Of a DNA stretch of 64,000 nt, positions 55,306 to 62,899 are shown piece after piece. Made by a program: the position numbers and the translations under genes. The notes below the pieces were generated by a model, which was not told the origin of the DNA, made no database searches, and worked only from the letters and a program-made list of their open reading frames with translations. Where the stretch lies: positions 758,501 to 822,500 of the forward strand of contig NZ_JALKAJ010000002.1 in NCBI RefSeq assembly GCF_023015615.1, given 5' to 3'. The DNA comes from Qipengyuania sp. S6317L1. GTDB taxonomy: Bacteria; Pseudomonadota; Alphaproteobacteria; Sphingomonadales; Sphingomonadaceae. The stretch's first letter is position 1, and each line of letters begins with the position of its first letter.

Positions 55306-55332
55306 AAAAAGGCACCCTTGCGGATGCCTTTT
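55306..55332 (-). terminator. Intrinsic terminator behind the lasso precursor
   Basis: Minus strand AAAAGGCATCC-GCAA-GGGTGCCTTTTT. The stem has one mismatch, a GCAA tetraloop and a run of five T. It ends the cyclase/precursor unit. Confidence 0.85.
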
Positions 55333-55380
55333 CGATTTCGTCTTTTCACGCCCCGTTCCCGGGGGCGAAAATGCCGAAGC

Positions 55381-55509
55381 TTAGAAGCGTGAGTTGTCTA
55401 CCGTACCGTCACGGAAACGCGTGCCGCTGCCGCCGGTGAGGTTGCGGACTGAACCGAAGGTAGTGAGCTTCGGAGCTTCGTATTTAGCTTTTTCAAAAGT
55501 CTTGTTCAT
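55381..55509 (-). CDS. Lasso peptide precursor (A protein)
   Basis: A 42-residue ORF read directly from the minus strand, with ribosome site CAGGAA ahead of the ATG. Leader (1-26): YEAP (Tyr10 to Pro13) is the YxxP recognition motif, and FGSVRNLTG ends it, with the conserved Thr at position -2. Core (27-42): GSGTRFRDGTVDNSRF. Gly1 and Asp8 give the usual 8-residue ring (Gly amine to Asp side chain), and TVDNSRF threads through. A 9-residue ring starting one Gly earlier is the alternative. It lies 36 bp downstream of the cyclase, an unusual order. Confidence 0.87.
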   Translation of the reverse strand: MNKTFEKAKYEAPKLTTFGSVRNLTGGSGTRFRDGTVDNSRF

Positions 55510-55545
55510 TGCATTTCCTGTCCAGTTGCACCCCATTTGGCAGGG

Positions 55546-57423
55546 TTAATAATCGCCTGTACGGTTAGCTTGATACAAAAATGCTGCGGAAGCGTAAAGA
55601 CCCCAAATTTCCCAAGCCCAATAATCTCCCTCTGGCCCTCGGAAATCGACGTCAAAAATCTGCGAAATCCCCTTAAAATCGCATAAATTTTGCAAGCTTT
55701 CGTCGGCGTGCGCGCGCGCATACTCTGCAAATTGATGGTCAATCTTCGTGTTAGCAAAGTTAGCCTTGGACACACGATTAAGAACCTTCTCCGGCAGATA
55801 ATCCTGCATCGCGATCCGGTGGGTAAGCTTGGTCAGGGCTCCCTTACGCTTGATGTGTGCAGGAGTAGAGCAAGAGAATTCGATAAATGATCGATAGTGC
55901 ATGGGGTGACGCGATTCGACCCCAATGCGGTTGCGCTGTCGGCGCATCATCGTGTGGGTGAGGTCGCTGCGCGCAGTCGAGACTAGGTGGACCTTTGACC
56001 AGGCCATGGGGTCAGTCGGCAATTCTTCCTCATAGGCCTCCTCAGCCTCGCGCAATGCTGCGCGAAGTTCAGGGGCAAGCCAGGTCAGAGCAACATCGTC
56101 CCTGCGCCGTTGTTCGCGCGCCCTGCGCCGAATGGGTTCGCGCAGCAGATCAGGCGCAGCCCATACGGCAAGCTGTCTAATCCCTTGGAATGCGCCGCGC
56201 CCCAGCCCCCGATACTGCACCTCATCCCTGAACGTTCGATAGAGACCCGGGATATCTCCGCTGTCCAAAAACTCGGCATAACAATGGCCTACGCCCTGCA
56301 ACCATTCATCCCCGCCAGCACCATTCAACAAGACGCGTGAGCCATCGGCGACAACTTGCTCTTCGAGATTGATCATCATCGCCCCGTTGGAAGGGATGGC
56401 GATATCTTTGTGCCACGCTGCATCGCGAGTGTAGTAGTCGATGTCCGGGTCAAACAACGGGATCTCGCTTATCGATCGTCCCACGTGCTCGGCGGCTGCT
56501 CTGGCATATGGCAGCTCAAACGCGCTGGTCCCATCGGCTGCGGCGAGCGAATATCCGTGGAAGCCCGGCGCATTCCACTGGCCGTCTTTTTCCAACCTAT
56601 CTGCAACAGCGAAGATGGCTGAAGAATCGAGTCCGCCACTGATCGCAACACCAATTTGGGCGTTCGAACGCGATGCCCTCCGAACACAATCAGTCAAGAC
56701 CTCGAGGTAGTGCTCTGCGTATTCCTCAAGGCTCTTGTAAACAATTGTCACTTGAGTGGGAGGCGACCAATATTGCCGCTGAGACAGGGTCTGACCATTA
56801 AAGCTCAAGTGATGTGCGCGCCGCATACGCTGAATCTGCTTCCACGGTGTTTCGTCGGGCAAATACCAGCGATTGGTGATCGTCTGAGCGAGATACCGCA
56901 GGTTCGGCTCAAGAGACTTAGGTGTAAGAGCGATGATCGTGCGAAAATCCGATGCGATGATCAGACGGTCGCCATCTTGGAGGAAATAAAGCGGGACGAA
57001 GCCAATGTGATCGCGCGCTGCAAACAGACGGCCCTGTTCGAGGTCTGCGATGATGAAAGCAAACTCGCCCTCCAACCGGTCCGCGCAACCCTCACCCCAC
57101 TCTTCGTAAGCCCGAAGGGCGATCTCGACATCCGACCGGTTCTTCAAGGCGACCCCGCGCGCCTCCAGGTCGGCTGCGACCTCTTGATGATTGATGAGAT
57201 AGCCATCGAAGACGCAAGCCAGTTTCTCATCTTGCGTCACAATCGGCTGGCTTTGTTTTTGCGATTCGCTGGTCGTGTGCAAAGTGCACGCCGCAAGCGC
57301 CATGGGTCCGGCCTTCCAGCTTCCTTTTGCATCATGAGGATACGCTTCGAGTGAAGTGAGTGCGGTCTGCACCTCATCATCGCTCACACCCGAAGTAGAG
57401 AAGATGGCGCAAATGACGGACAA
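55546..57423 (-). CDS. Lasso cyclase (C protein, asparagine synthetase-like)
   Basis: 625 residues. It activates the Asp or Glu side chain of the core with ATP and closes the macrolactam ring. Glutaminase-like N-terminal half without the catalytic Cys2 (begins LSVICAIF), and an ATP-pyrophosphatase half with SGGLDSS (about 262-268). The start is taken as the TTG at 57423, with AAGGAA 9 bp upstream; the longer frame (to 57564) overlaps the B2 gene. It shares a transcription unit with the precursor. Confidence 0.85.
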   Translation of the reverse strand: MSVICAIFSTSGVSDDEVQTALTSLEAYPHDAKGSWKAGPMALAACTLHTTSESQKQSQPIVTQDEKLACVFDGYLINHQEVAADLEARGVALKNRSDVEIALRAYEEWGEGCADRLEGEFAFIIADLEQGRLFAARDHIGFVPLYFLQDGDRLIIASDFRTIIALTPKSLEPNLRYLAQTITNRWYLPDETPWKQIQRMRRAHHLSFNGQTLSQRQYWSPPTQVTIVYKSLEEYAEHYLEVLTDCVRRASRSNAQIGVAISGGLDSSAIFAVADRLEKDGQWNAPGFHGYSLAAADGTSAFELPYARAAAEHVGRSISEIPLFDPDIDYYTRDAAWHKDIAIPSNGAMMINLEEQVVADGSRVLLNGAGGDEWLQGVGHCYAEFLDSGDIPGLYRTFRDEVQYRGLGRGAFQGIRQLAVWAAPDLLREPIRRRAREQRRRDDVALTWLAPELRAALREAEEAYEEELPTDPMAWSKVHLVSTARSDLTHTMMRRQRNRIGVESRHPMHYRSFIEFSCSTPAHIKRKGALTKLTHRIAMQDYLPEKVLNRVSKANFANTKIDHQFAEYARAHADESLQNLCDFKGISQIFDVDFRGPEGDYWAWEIWGLYASAAFLYQANRTGDY

Positions 57424-57506
57424 GAGGCAGCGTTCCTTAAGCGGGTTGAGAAGCAAGGCTTGGCAGCAAGCGTAGCGCTGTGCCATGGCGGCGCGGTAAT
57501 AGGCAG

Positions 57507-58001
57507 ATGATGAATTTGGCGCAATCACCTCACGTCCCGGCAAACGGCACACGTCCTCGCGCACGCGATCTGGGGTGGCTTTTGCTGTATTGTATGCGCG
57601 GACTATTCGAACTTGTCCGTGCCCGGATTATCTTTGCGCGTTTCGAGGCGAAGACCATTCCTCAACGCAACAAGCGGGCAAGAGCTCTCGCAGGAAAGAG
57701 CATCAGCATACCGGAGGCCGACCTTGCGCGAATCGCATATGTGATCCCGCGTATTTCAGACCGTCTGCCGTGGCGAAGCGATTGTCTGATCCAATCTATT
57801 GCCGGCCAAAACTGGCTTTGTGCTCGCGGCGCATATGGCGAAATCCAGATTGGCGTCGAAAATCCGCAAGACGGAAAGTTCGGCGCTCACGCGTGGCTTT
57901 TGCATGGCGATAGTGTCGTGACCGGCGGGGATATTGCGCAATACGACCTGATCTTGTCCGATTCGCAGCCCAAAGACCGAACGGAAACGTCATCAAGGTG
58001 A
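57507..58001 (+). CDS. Lasso peptide leader peptidase (B2 protein)
   Basis: A 164-residue transglutaminase-like cysteine protease that removes the leader. The catalytic Cys93 lies in LPWRSDCLIQSIA, His128 in FGAHAWLLH, and an Asp follows near 142 (GGDIAQYDLIL). N-terminal ~50 residues are basic and helical. It starts at ATG 57507 (or 57510), 83 bp from the divergent cyclase start, and reads opposite to it. This completes the set B1, B2, C and D. Confidence 0.85.
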   Translation: MMNLAQSPHVPANGTRPRARDLGWLLLYCMRGLFELVRARIIFARFEAKTIPQRNKRARALAGKSISIPEADLARIAYVIPRISDRLPWRSDCLIQSIAGQNWLCARGAYGEIQIGVENPQDGKFGAHAWLLHGDSVVTGGDIAQYDLILSDSQPKDRTETSSR

Positions 58002-58088
58002 CTTGCGTTAAAAGGGTCGGGGGTCACGCATCTGTTCGCACCTGCGAGGGGCGTTAGTCCTTCATTTACCCTTTTTTTCAGGCAACGG

Positions 58089-58117
58089 TTGTCAAACCTG
58101 TTGCACTGCACTAACAA
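58089..58117 (+). promoter_or_regulatory. Candidate promoter of the small secreted membrane protein
   Basis: TTGTCA (58089-58094), a 17-bp spacer and TAACAA (58112-58117), 36 bp ahead of the start of the next gene. Confidence 0.55.
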
Positions 58118-58153
58118 GCCTAAGTGAAACCACTCATTAAGAGGGCAGGATTG

Positions 58154-58432
58154 ATGTTCAAAACGACGTCTAAAGTTATTATGACCGCCGCTGCAGCTGG
58201 CCTGGCATTTGCGCCAATCGCTGCTCAAGCAAACACTCGCGCTGCTGACGCAGCTCCAGTTTACAGCAACACCGCAGCTCAGCCTGGCCAAGGCCGTGCC
58301 GCTGAAGGTGAAAACGCTGTTGGTGCCACCGGCATCCTCGTTGCACTCTTTGCTGGTGCCGCAATCATCGGCGGTATCGTCATCGCAGCTGACGAAGACG
58401 GCGACGACGGCACCCAATCGCCAGGCGTATAA
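58154..58432 (+). CDS. Small secreted, single-pass membrane protein
   Basis: 92 residues: a signal peptide (MFKTTSKVIMTAAAAGLAFAP, cut near AAQA-N), a polar Ala/Gln/Gly stretch, one Gly/Ala membrane helix (ILVALFAGAAIIGGIVIAA) and an acidic tail (DEDGDDG). Proteins of this shape sit beside sphingomonad exopolysaccharide genes. ATG 58154 has AGGA ahead. It has its own promoter and terminator and so may be made in large amount. I do not know its function. Confidence 0.7.
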   Translation: MFKTTSKVIMTAAAAGLAFAPIAAQANTRAADAAPVYSNTAAQPGQGRAAEGENAVGATGILVALFAGAAIIGGIVIAADEDGDDGTQSPGV

Positions 58433-58448
58433 ACGCAACTGGTAACGC

Positions 58449-58500
58449 CGCACTTTGAGTGCGACGAAGAGAGAGCGCGCGGGTTTCCCGGGCGCTTTTT
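58449..58500 (+). terminator. Two hairpins ending the small secreted-protein gene
   Basis: First a perfect CGCACT-TTG-AGTGCG hairpin (58449-58463), then a GC-rich stem AGCGCGCGGG/CCCGGGCGCT (58474-58495, one mismatch) with five T. The second is the intrinsic terminator. Confidence 0.8.
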
Positions 58501-58562
58501 CTTTGCCCTGATTGCGTGCATGTTCCTCCACGCAAGATTTGTCAGCGTTAGGGATCAGCAGA

Positions 58563-59909
58563 TTGAATACCACAAAGCGTAGCCTCCTATGGGCCCTTGG
58601 TGCGATCCTGATCGTCGCGGCCATGTTCGGTGGCGGTGGATCGCGATACGGCCTTGCCAATCTCGCCGTGCAATTGACAGCCATTGCAGCGCTTGCGCTG
58701 CATGGCCGCGCCTTTGTCGCGTTCTGGATCGGGGCTGCTGTTCCATTGCGCATCCTGGTTGCGCTGTCCTTATTGCTTCCCGCGCTCTTTATTGTCCCGT
58801 TGCCGCAATCCGTATGGAGCGCGCTTCCAGGTCGTGAGCTTGTGGCGCAGTCATTTGAACTTGCAGGCGTTGCAGGGTGGGCTACCGCTAGCGTGGAGCC
58901 GGTCCGGACCCTGCTTGCCCTCACTGCGCTGATCACGCCGCTCGCCGTTCTGGTGATTGGCCTTGGCACAGGGCGCGAGCAACTGATTGATCTTGGCTGG
59001 ATCGTGGTCGGCCTTGGCCTCGCAAACGTCGCAATCGGCATGGTTCAGGTGCTTTCCAATGGTGCGACGGGCCTTTTCTATCCTGAGATCCCGATGCCGG
59101 GCGTGTTGTTCGGGAGCTTCGCGAATCGGAACACGGCGGGACTTTTCCTCGTGCTTTGCTTGTCCTTGGCAGCGCTTCTCCCCATACCGCGCAGAATGGG
59201 AACCGCAGCTTTTCCAGCGCGGATAGCTGTTTGTGTCCTGCTGCTTCTTGCTGTGCTTTTGACCCGTTCACGCACCGCGATCGTCCTTTCTGCTCTTCCG
59301 CTTGGCGCGCTCGCGCTTCAGATGATGAGCCGGCGACTGAAGGAAACGCGCAAGCGTTCCGGTGCATCGCAGATGACCGTTGTTGCAGCAATTGGAGCAG
59401 GCGTTCTTGTGCTTGGAGCGGTTGCAACGCTTGCCGTGGGTGCGCCTGGCCGGTTGGGCGAAGTGGTAGACCGCTTTCAGGAAGACGGCACCGATGCGCG
59501 TGCCTACATTTGGGAGGACTCTGCCTATTCGGCCTCGCGCTATTGGCCTGTGGGAGCTGGCACGGGTACCTTCGATGACGTTTTCCAGATTGACGAATCG
59601 CTTGAGAATATAACGCTTCGCCGTGCGGGCCGTGCGCATAACGACTATCTTGAGGTCGCGATCGAAGCGGGACTTTCGGGCCTTCTGCTGATCGCCGGCT
59701 GGTTGGCGCTCCTTGCCTGGTTAAGCTGGCGCGCGCGCACCTCGCCTGACCGGTGGATCGCATGGAGTGGCTCCATCGCGCTTCTCGCCATCGCACTGCA
59801 ATCGATAACCGATTACCCATTGCGCAACCAATCCATGTTGGCATTCGCTGCCTTTACGCTCGTGCTTCTCGTACGTTTCAGCATCCCACCAAGAGGGACA
59901 AGACTATGA
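58563..59909 (+). CDS. O-antigen ligase/polymerase family membrane protein
   Basis: About 448 residues and some ten membrane segments, with the Wzy/WaaL-type loop PVGAGTGTFDDVFQIDESLENITLRRAGRAHNDYLEVAIEAGLSGLLL near the end (HNDYLE is the family mark). TTG 58563 is the likely start, since no ATG precedes the first membrane segment; the frame runs from 58512. It is the second such protein in the window. It overlaps the next gene by 4 bp. Confidence 0.78.
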   Translation: MNTTKRSLLWALGAILIVAAMFGGGGSRYGLANLAVQLTAIAALALHGRAFVAFWIGAAVPLRILVALSLLLPALFIVPLPQSVWSALPGRELVAQSFELAGVAGWATASVEPVRTLLALTALITPLAVLVIGLGTGREQLIDLGWIVVGLGLANVAIGMVQVLSNGATGLFYPEIPMPGVLFGSFANRNTAGLFLVLCLSLAALLPIPRRMGTAAFPARIAVCVLLLLAVLLTRSRTAIVLSALPLGALALQMMSRRLKETRKRSGASQMTVVAAIGAGVLVLGAVATLAVGAPGRLGEVVDRFQEDGTDARAYIWEDSAYSASRYWPVGAGTGTFDDVFQIDESLENITLRRAGRAHNDYLEVAIEAGLSGLLLIAGWLALLAWLSWRARTSPDRWIAWSGSIALLAIALQSITDYPLRNQSMLAFAAFTLVLLVRFSIPPRGTRL

Positions 59910-60625
59910 TTGGCCGCGTTCTTTGGCTGGTTATCCTGATCGCAGTCGCTGGCGTTTGTGTCAGCGTTCAGCTCGACCGCCAATCGCGTAAAGACCCCGA
60001 GCTTGCCCGATATGTGCCCGAGCCGTTGCGGTCCTCGGCCCAGCGCATCGTGGCGGTCAACACTGTCGCGGTCGGCACGCCTGAGGCTGGCCTTGCGGAG
60101 GCGCGCAAGCTTGTCGAACGCCGCCCGATGCCCGCTGAGCACCTGCTTCTCCTTACTCAGGCGCAAGTGAATGCAGGCAAGGCCGAGGCGGGAACAATCA
60201 CTGTCCAATACGCAGCGCAGCGCGGTTGGCGTAATCCGGTTGCGCAGCAAGCCATGCTGCAAATCGCACTGGAAGTGGGTGACGCGGCGCAGGCCGCCCG
60301 CCGATACACAGCCCTTTTCATGATTCCGCGGACCGAGGAAGAACTGCTCAAACAGTACGGCGCACAGGTTTTGGGTGAGCCCGGCAGCGAAGCGCGCGCG
60401 GTGGTTGCTGAAATCGTAAGCGGTGCCGAACGTTGGCACAGCACCTTCCTCCGGCGCGGAGCGCGGGTGATGCCGCCCGATGCTTTTGCCGAAATCATTC
60501 GTATCAACATCGACAAAGGCGTGCGTTTCGAATGTCGCCGCCTCGAACAAGCCGTAGGCACGCTTTCGTCAAGAGACGCGGTCGCAGGGGAGAGCCTGAG
60601 GCGTCTGACCGAGGGCCAATGCTGA
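59906..60625 (+). CDS. Membrane-anchored TPR-like protein of unknown function
   Basis: A 239-residue protein with one N-terminal anchor (VLWLVILIAVAGVCVSVQL) and helical TPR-like repeats (AEHLLLLTQAQVNAGKAEAGT; AQQAMLQIALEVGDAAQAARRYTALF). It has a C-terminal Cys pair region (RFECRRLEQ; EGQC at the very end). It is translationally coupled to the O-antigen ligase-type gene (ATGA), so a helper role in polymer assembly is plausible. Confidence 0.7.
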   Translation: MIGRVLWLVILIAVAGVCVSVQLDRQSRKDPELARYVPEPLRSSAQRIVAVNTVAVGTPEAGLAEARKLVERRPMPAEHLLLLTQAQVNAGKAEAGTITVQYAAQRGWRNPVAQQAMLQIALEVGDAAQAARRYTALFMIPRTEEELLKQYGAQVLGEPGSEARAVVAEIVSGAERWHSTFLRRGARVMPPDAFAEIIRINIDKGVRFECRRLEQAVGTLSSRDAVAGESLRRLTEGQC

Positions 60626-60738
60626 GGAAATACCGCCTGCACCCTAACCCGTTTCCGCCCTATCCCCCCTTGCCCATTTCCGGCGTTTGGCGCATGGGCT
60701 TGGGCGAATTGTGATACGCTCAATGGGATTATCGAGCC

Positions 60739-61707
60739 ATGCCTAAGGCCTCTCCTTTGTCTGATTGCCTGGTCACCGTATTTGGCGGTGGCGGATATAT
60801 CGGCAACTACGTTGTTCAAGCACTGCTGGCACGCGGTGCGCGCGTCCGGGTCGCAAGCCGCAGGCCTGAGAAAAGCTGGCCGTTAAAGCCGCTCGCCAAT
60901 CTCGGCCAATTGCAATTTGCCCGTTGTGATCTTCTCAACAACGACCATATCACCGCCGCTCTTGCGGGTGCTGAATATGTGGTCAATCTAGTGGGTGACT
61001 TCGCAGGTGACCTCACCTCCCTCATGGGAGAGGCGCCAGGCCACATGGCGCGCACGGCGGCCGCAAATGGCGCCAAGGGCTTCGTCCATATCAGCGCGAT
61101 TGGCGCTGATGAAAACTCGCCCACCGAATACGGGAAGAGCAAGGCTCTGGGCGAACGCCTTGTGCGCGAAGGCTTTGAAAACGCAGTGATCCTGCGCCCG
61201 TCCATCGTGTTCGGCAAGGACGACAACTTCATCAATATGTTCGCTGGCATGATCGAGCATTTCGCCGTGCTCCCGGTCTTTGGCCACGATAAGCAATTGC
61301 AACTCGTCTATGTCGATGATGTGGCCGAAGCTGTTGTGGCCGCGCTTGAGGCCCCTGAAACCCATGGCGGCAAGATCTTCGAGCTTGGCGGACCTGAAAA
61401 GCTGACCATGCTTGAAATTCACCAGCGTATTGCCGAGGCGCAAGGACGCGAGCGGCGCTTTCTCGAAGTTCCGGACGGCGCAAGCGCGCTTTTCGCAAGC
61501 CTGCCTCTGACACCGATGAGCCGGGACCAATGGACGCTTCTGAAAGAGGGCAATGTCGTGGCGGACGGTGCCAACACACTCGCCGTCCTTGGCATCGAGG
61601 CGCGCCCGCTGGGCCTCTTCCTTGAAAACTGGATGACCCGTTATCGCAAGTTTGGCCGCTTTGGCCTTGCCAACGAACGCCAGAAAAAGCGCGCGTCAAA
61701 CGGCTGA
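60739..61707 (+). CDS. NDUFA9-like NAD(P)-binding SDR protein
   Basis: A 322-residue atypical SDR of the complex I NDUFA9 family: nucleotide site VTVFGGGGYIGNYVVQALLARG, FVHISAIGADENSPTEYGKSKALGE (YxxxK), and VYVDDVAEAVVAALEAP. Bacterial members lie on the cytoplasmic side of the inner membrane; a link to ubiquinone or complex I is known for the mitochondrial version only. No start doubt: ATG 60739. Confidence 0.85.
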   Translation: MPKASPLSDCLVTVFGGGGYIGNYVVQALLARGARVRVASRRPEKSWPLKPLANLGQLQFARCDLLNNDHITAALAGAEYVVNLVGDFAGDLTSLMGEAPGHMARTAAANGAKGFVHISAIGADENSPTEYGKSKALGERLVREGFENAVILRPSIVFGKDDNFINMFAGMIEHFAVLPVFGHDKQLQLVYVDDVAEAVVAALEAPETHGGKIFELGGPEKLTMLEIHQRIAEAQGRERRFLEVPDGASALFASLPLTPMSRDQWTLLKEGNVVADGANTLAVLGIEARPLGLFLENWMTRYRKFGRFGLANERQKKRASNG

Positions 61708-61731
61708 TCTGCACGTTTGCCCTCGCCGCGT

Positions 61732-61809
61732 TTGAGACACTTGAGACACTGTCCAAAGGCCAAAAGTCTGCGCCCTTTCTGACCATTTGAAAGACGGGGC
61801 CAGAAAGGG
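61732..61809. repeat. Tandem repeat and inverted repeat between convergent genes
   Basis: TTGAGACAC is repeated exactly twice in tandem (61732-61740, 61741-61749). An inverted repeat CCCTTTCTG/CAGAAAGGG (61773-61781, 61801-61809), 9-bp perfect arms around 19 bases, follows. No T-run; it may still end transcription of the two convergent genes. Confidence 0.55.
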
Positions 61810-61881
61810 AGGCAGCTTGTCGCACGGCGAGCGCCATAGACCAGCGCCCAAGCCGTAGGAAAACGCCTTCGGAGGCGAGCT

Positions 61882-62766
61882 TTAAAGGGCTTCCTCATAA
61901 AGCGCGAGCAGGTCGGCGCGCGCCTTTTCAGCGGCGTCTTCAGCGTAAGCAGGGCTATCGGGCACGGTCCAGCCGTGGTCGCCTGCATAGACATCGACCT
62001 TGGCAGGACGGCCCGCCGCCTCGGCTGCGGCTGCGAACTCATCCTTGTGGGTTGGCGCCTTCGCATCATCGTCTTGCGCCACCGCAATCAGATAACTTGC
62101 CGTGGTTTCACCAAGCACCTTGTGCGGGCTCTTGTCATAGTCATCACGCACGAGCCCCCCGCCGTGGAAGCTCGCCGCAGCCTTGATCCGCTCAGGCACG
62201 GCCGCCGCGCTCCACACGGTGAACGGTCCGCCCATGCAATAGCCTTGCGTGCCGATGCCTTGACCGGTGTCGACAGCGTCCTGCTGGTCAAGCCATGCCG
62301 CTGCCGAAGTCGCATCGCGGCCGATCGAATCGGCGTCGAGTTTCCCGCGCCACGGTGACACTTTTGCAAAGCCATCATTGCCAAAGAAATCGGCAAAATC
62401 GGCGAACTGCTGGCCCGCGACATCGCGGTAATACGGATTGAGCATCAGCACGGCAAATCCGTCGCTCGCAAGCCTGCGCACCATGTCGATCTTGGCGGGA
62501 CGAATTGAGGCGATGTCGGGCCAGAAAATAACGGCGGGGTGCTCACCTTTGGCCGGGTGCACGAAGACAGCATCCATTGTGCCGTCAGCGGTTTCGAACG
62601 TCACATTTGTCTGTGTGAGTTGCACCGCGCCCTCGCTTTCGCCGCCCTCAGCGGTCACAGCATCCGGAGCGCAGGCCGCAATCGTAGCAGCACCCGCCAG
62701 GATGCCCAGCTCGCGGCGGTTCAATTGTCCGCGCGCCCATTCTTTCAATTTGGCTTCATCACACAT
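61882..62766 (-). CDS. Dienelactone hydrolase family protein, exported
   Basis: A 294-residue alpha/beta hydrolase of the DLH type. Catalytic Cys in GYCMGG, Asp in IAVAQDDDA, His in AGDHGWTV, the order typical of the family. The N-terminus has twin Arg ([18 protein letters not shown]) and a lipobox-like end at AAC, so it is probably exported by the Tat route as a lipoprotein. The substrate is unknown. Confidence 0.85.
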   Translation of the reverse strand: MCDEAKLKEWARGQLNRRELGILAGAATIAACAPDAVTAEGGESEGAVQLTQTNVTFETADGTMDAVFVHPAKGEHPAVIFWPDIASIRPAKIDMVRRLASDGFAVLMLNPYYRDVAGQQFADFADFFGNDGFAKVSPWRGKLDADSIGRDATSAAAWLDQQDAVDTGQGIGTQGYCMGGPFTVWSAAAVPERIKAAASFHGGGLVRDDYDKSPHKVLGETTASYLIAVAQDDDAKAPTHKDEFAAAAEAAGRPAKVDVYAGDHGWTVPDSPAYAEDAAEKARADLLALYEEAL

Positions 62767-62899
62767 CGATTATCTTCCTTTGATCAGCGCTGTTGCGTGC
62801 ATGGATAGGCTTTTGTGCCCCCCATGGACAAGCGGCATTTTGCAAGGCAGACTGCGTTGCAAGACGGGACTGAAATGTTCCGCTGGGAGAGAAAAGAAC

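Noticed and set aside
55546..57423. Housekeeping asparagine synthetase
   Set aside because: It lacks an N-terminal catalytic Cys2 and is coupled to a lasso precursor and flanked by B1/B2 genes.
57887..59041. Minus-strand open frame across the small secreted protein (384 codons)
   Set aside because: It crosses a promoter, a terminator and two genes; the translation is low in complexity.
58933..59844. Minus-strand open frame antisense to the O-antigen ligase-type gene (303 codons)
   Set aside because: Arg/Ser/Pro-rich translation typical of an antisense shadow.
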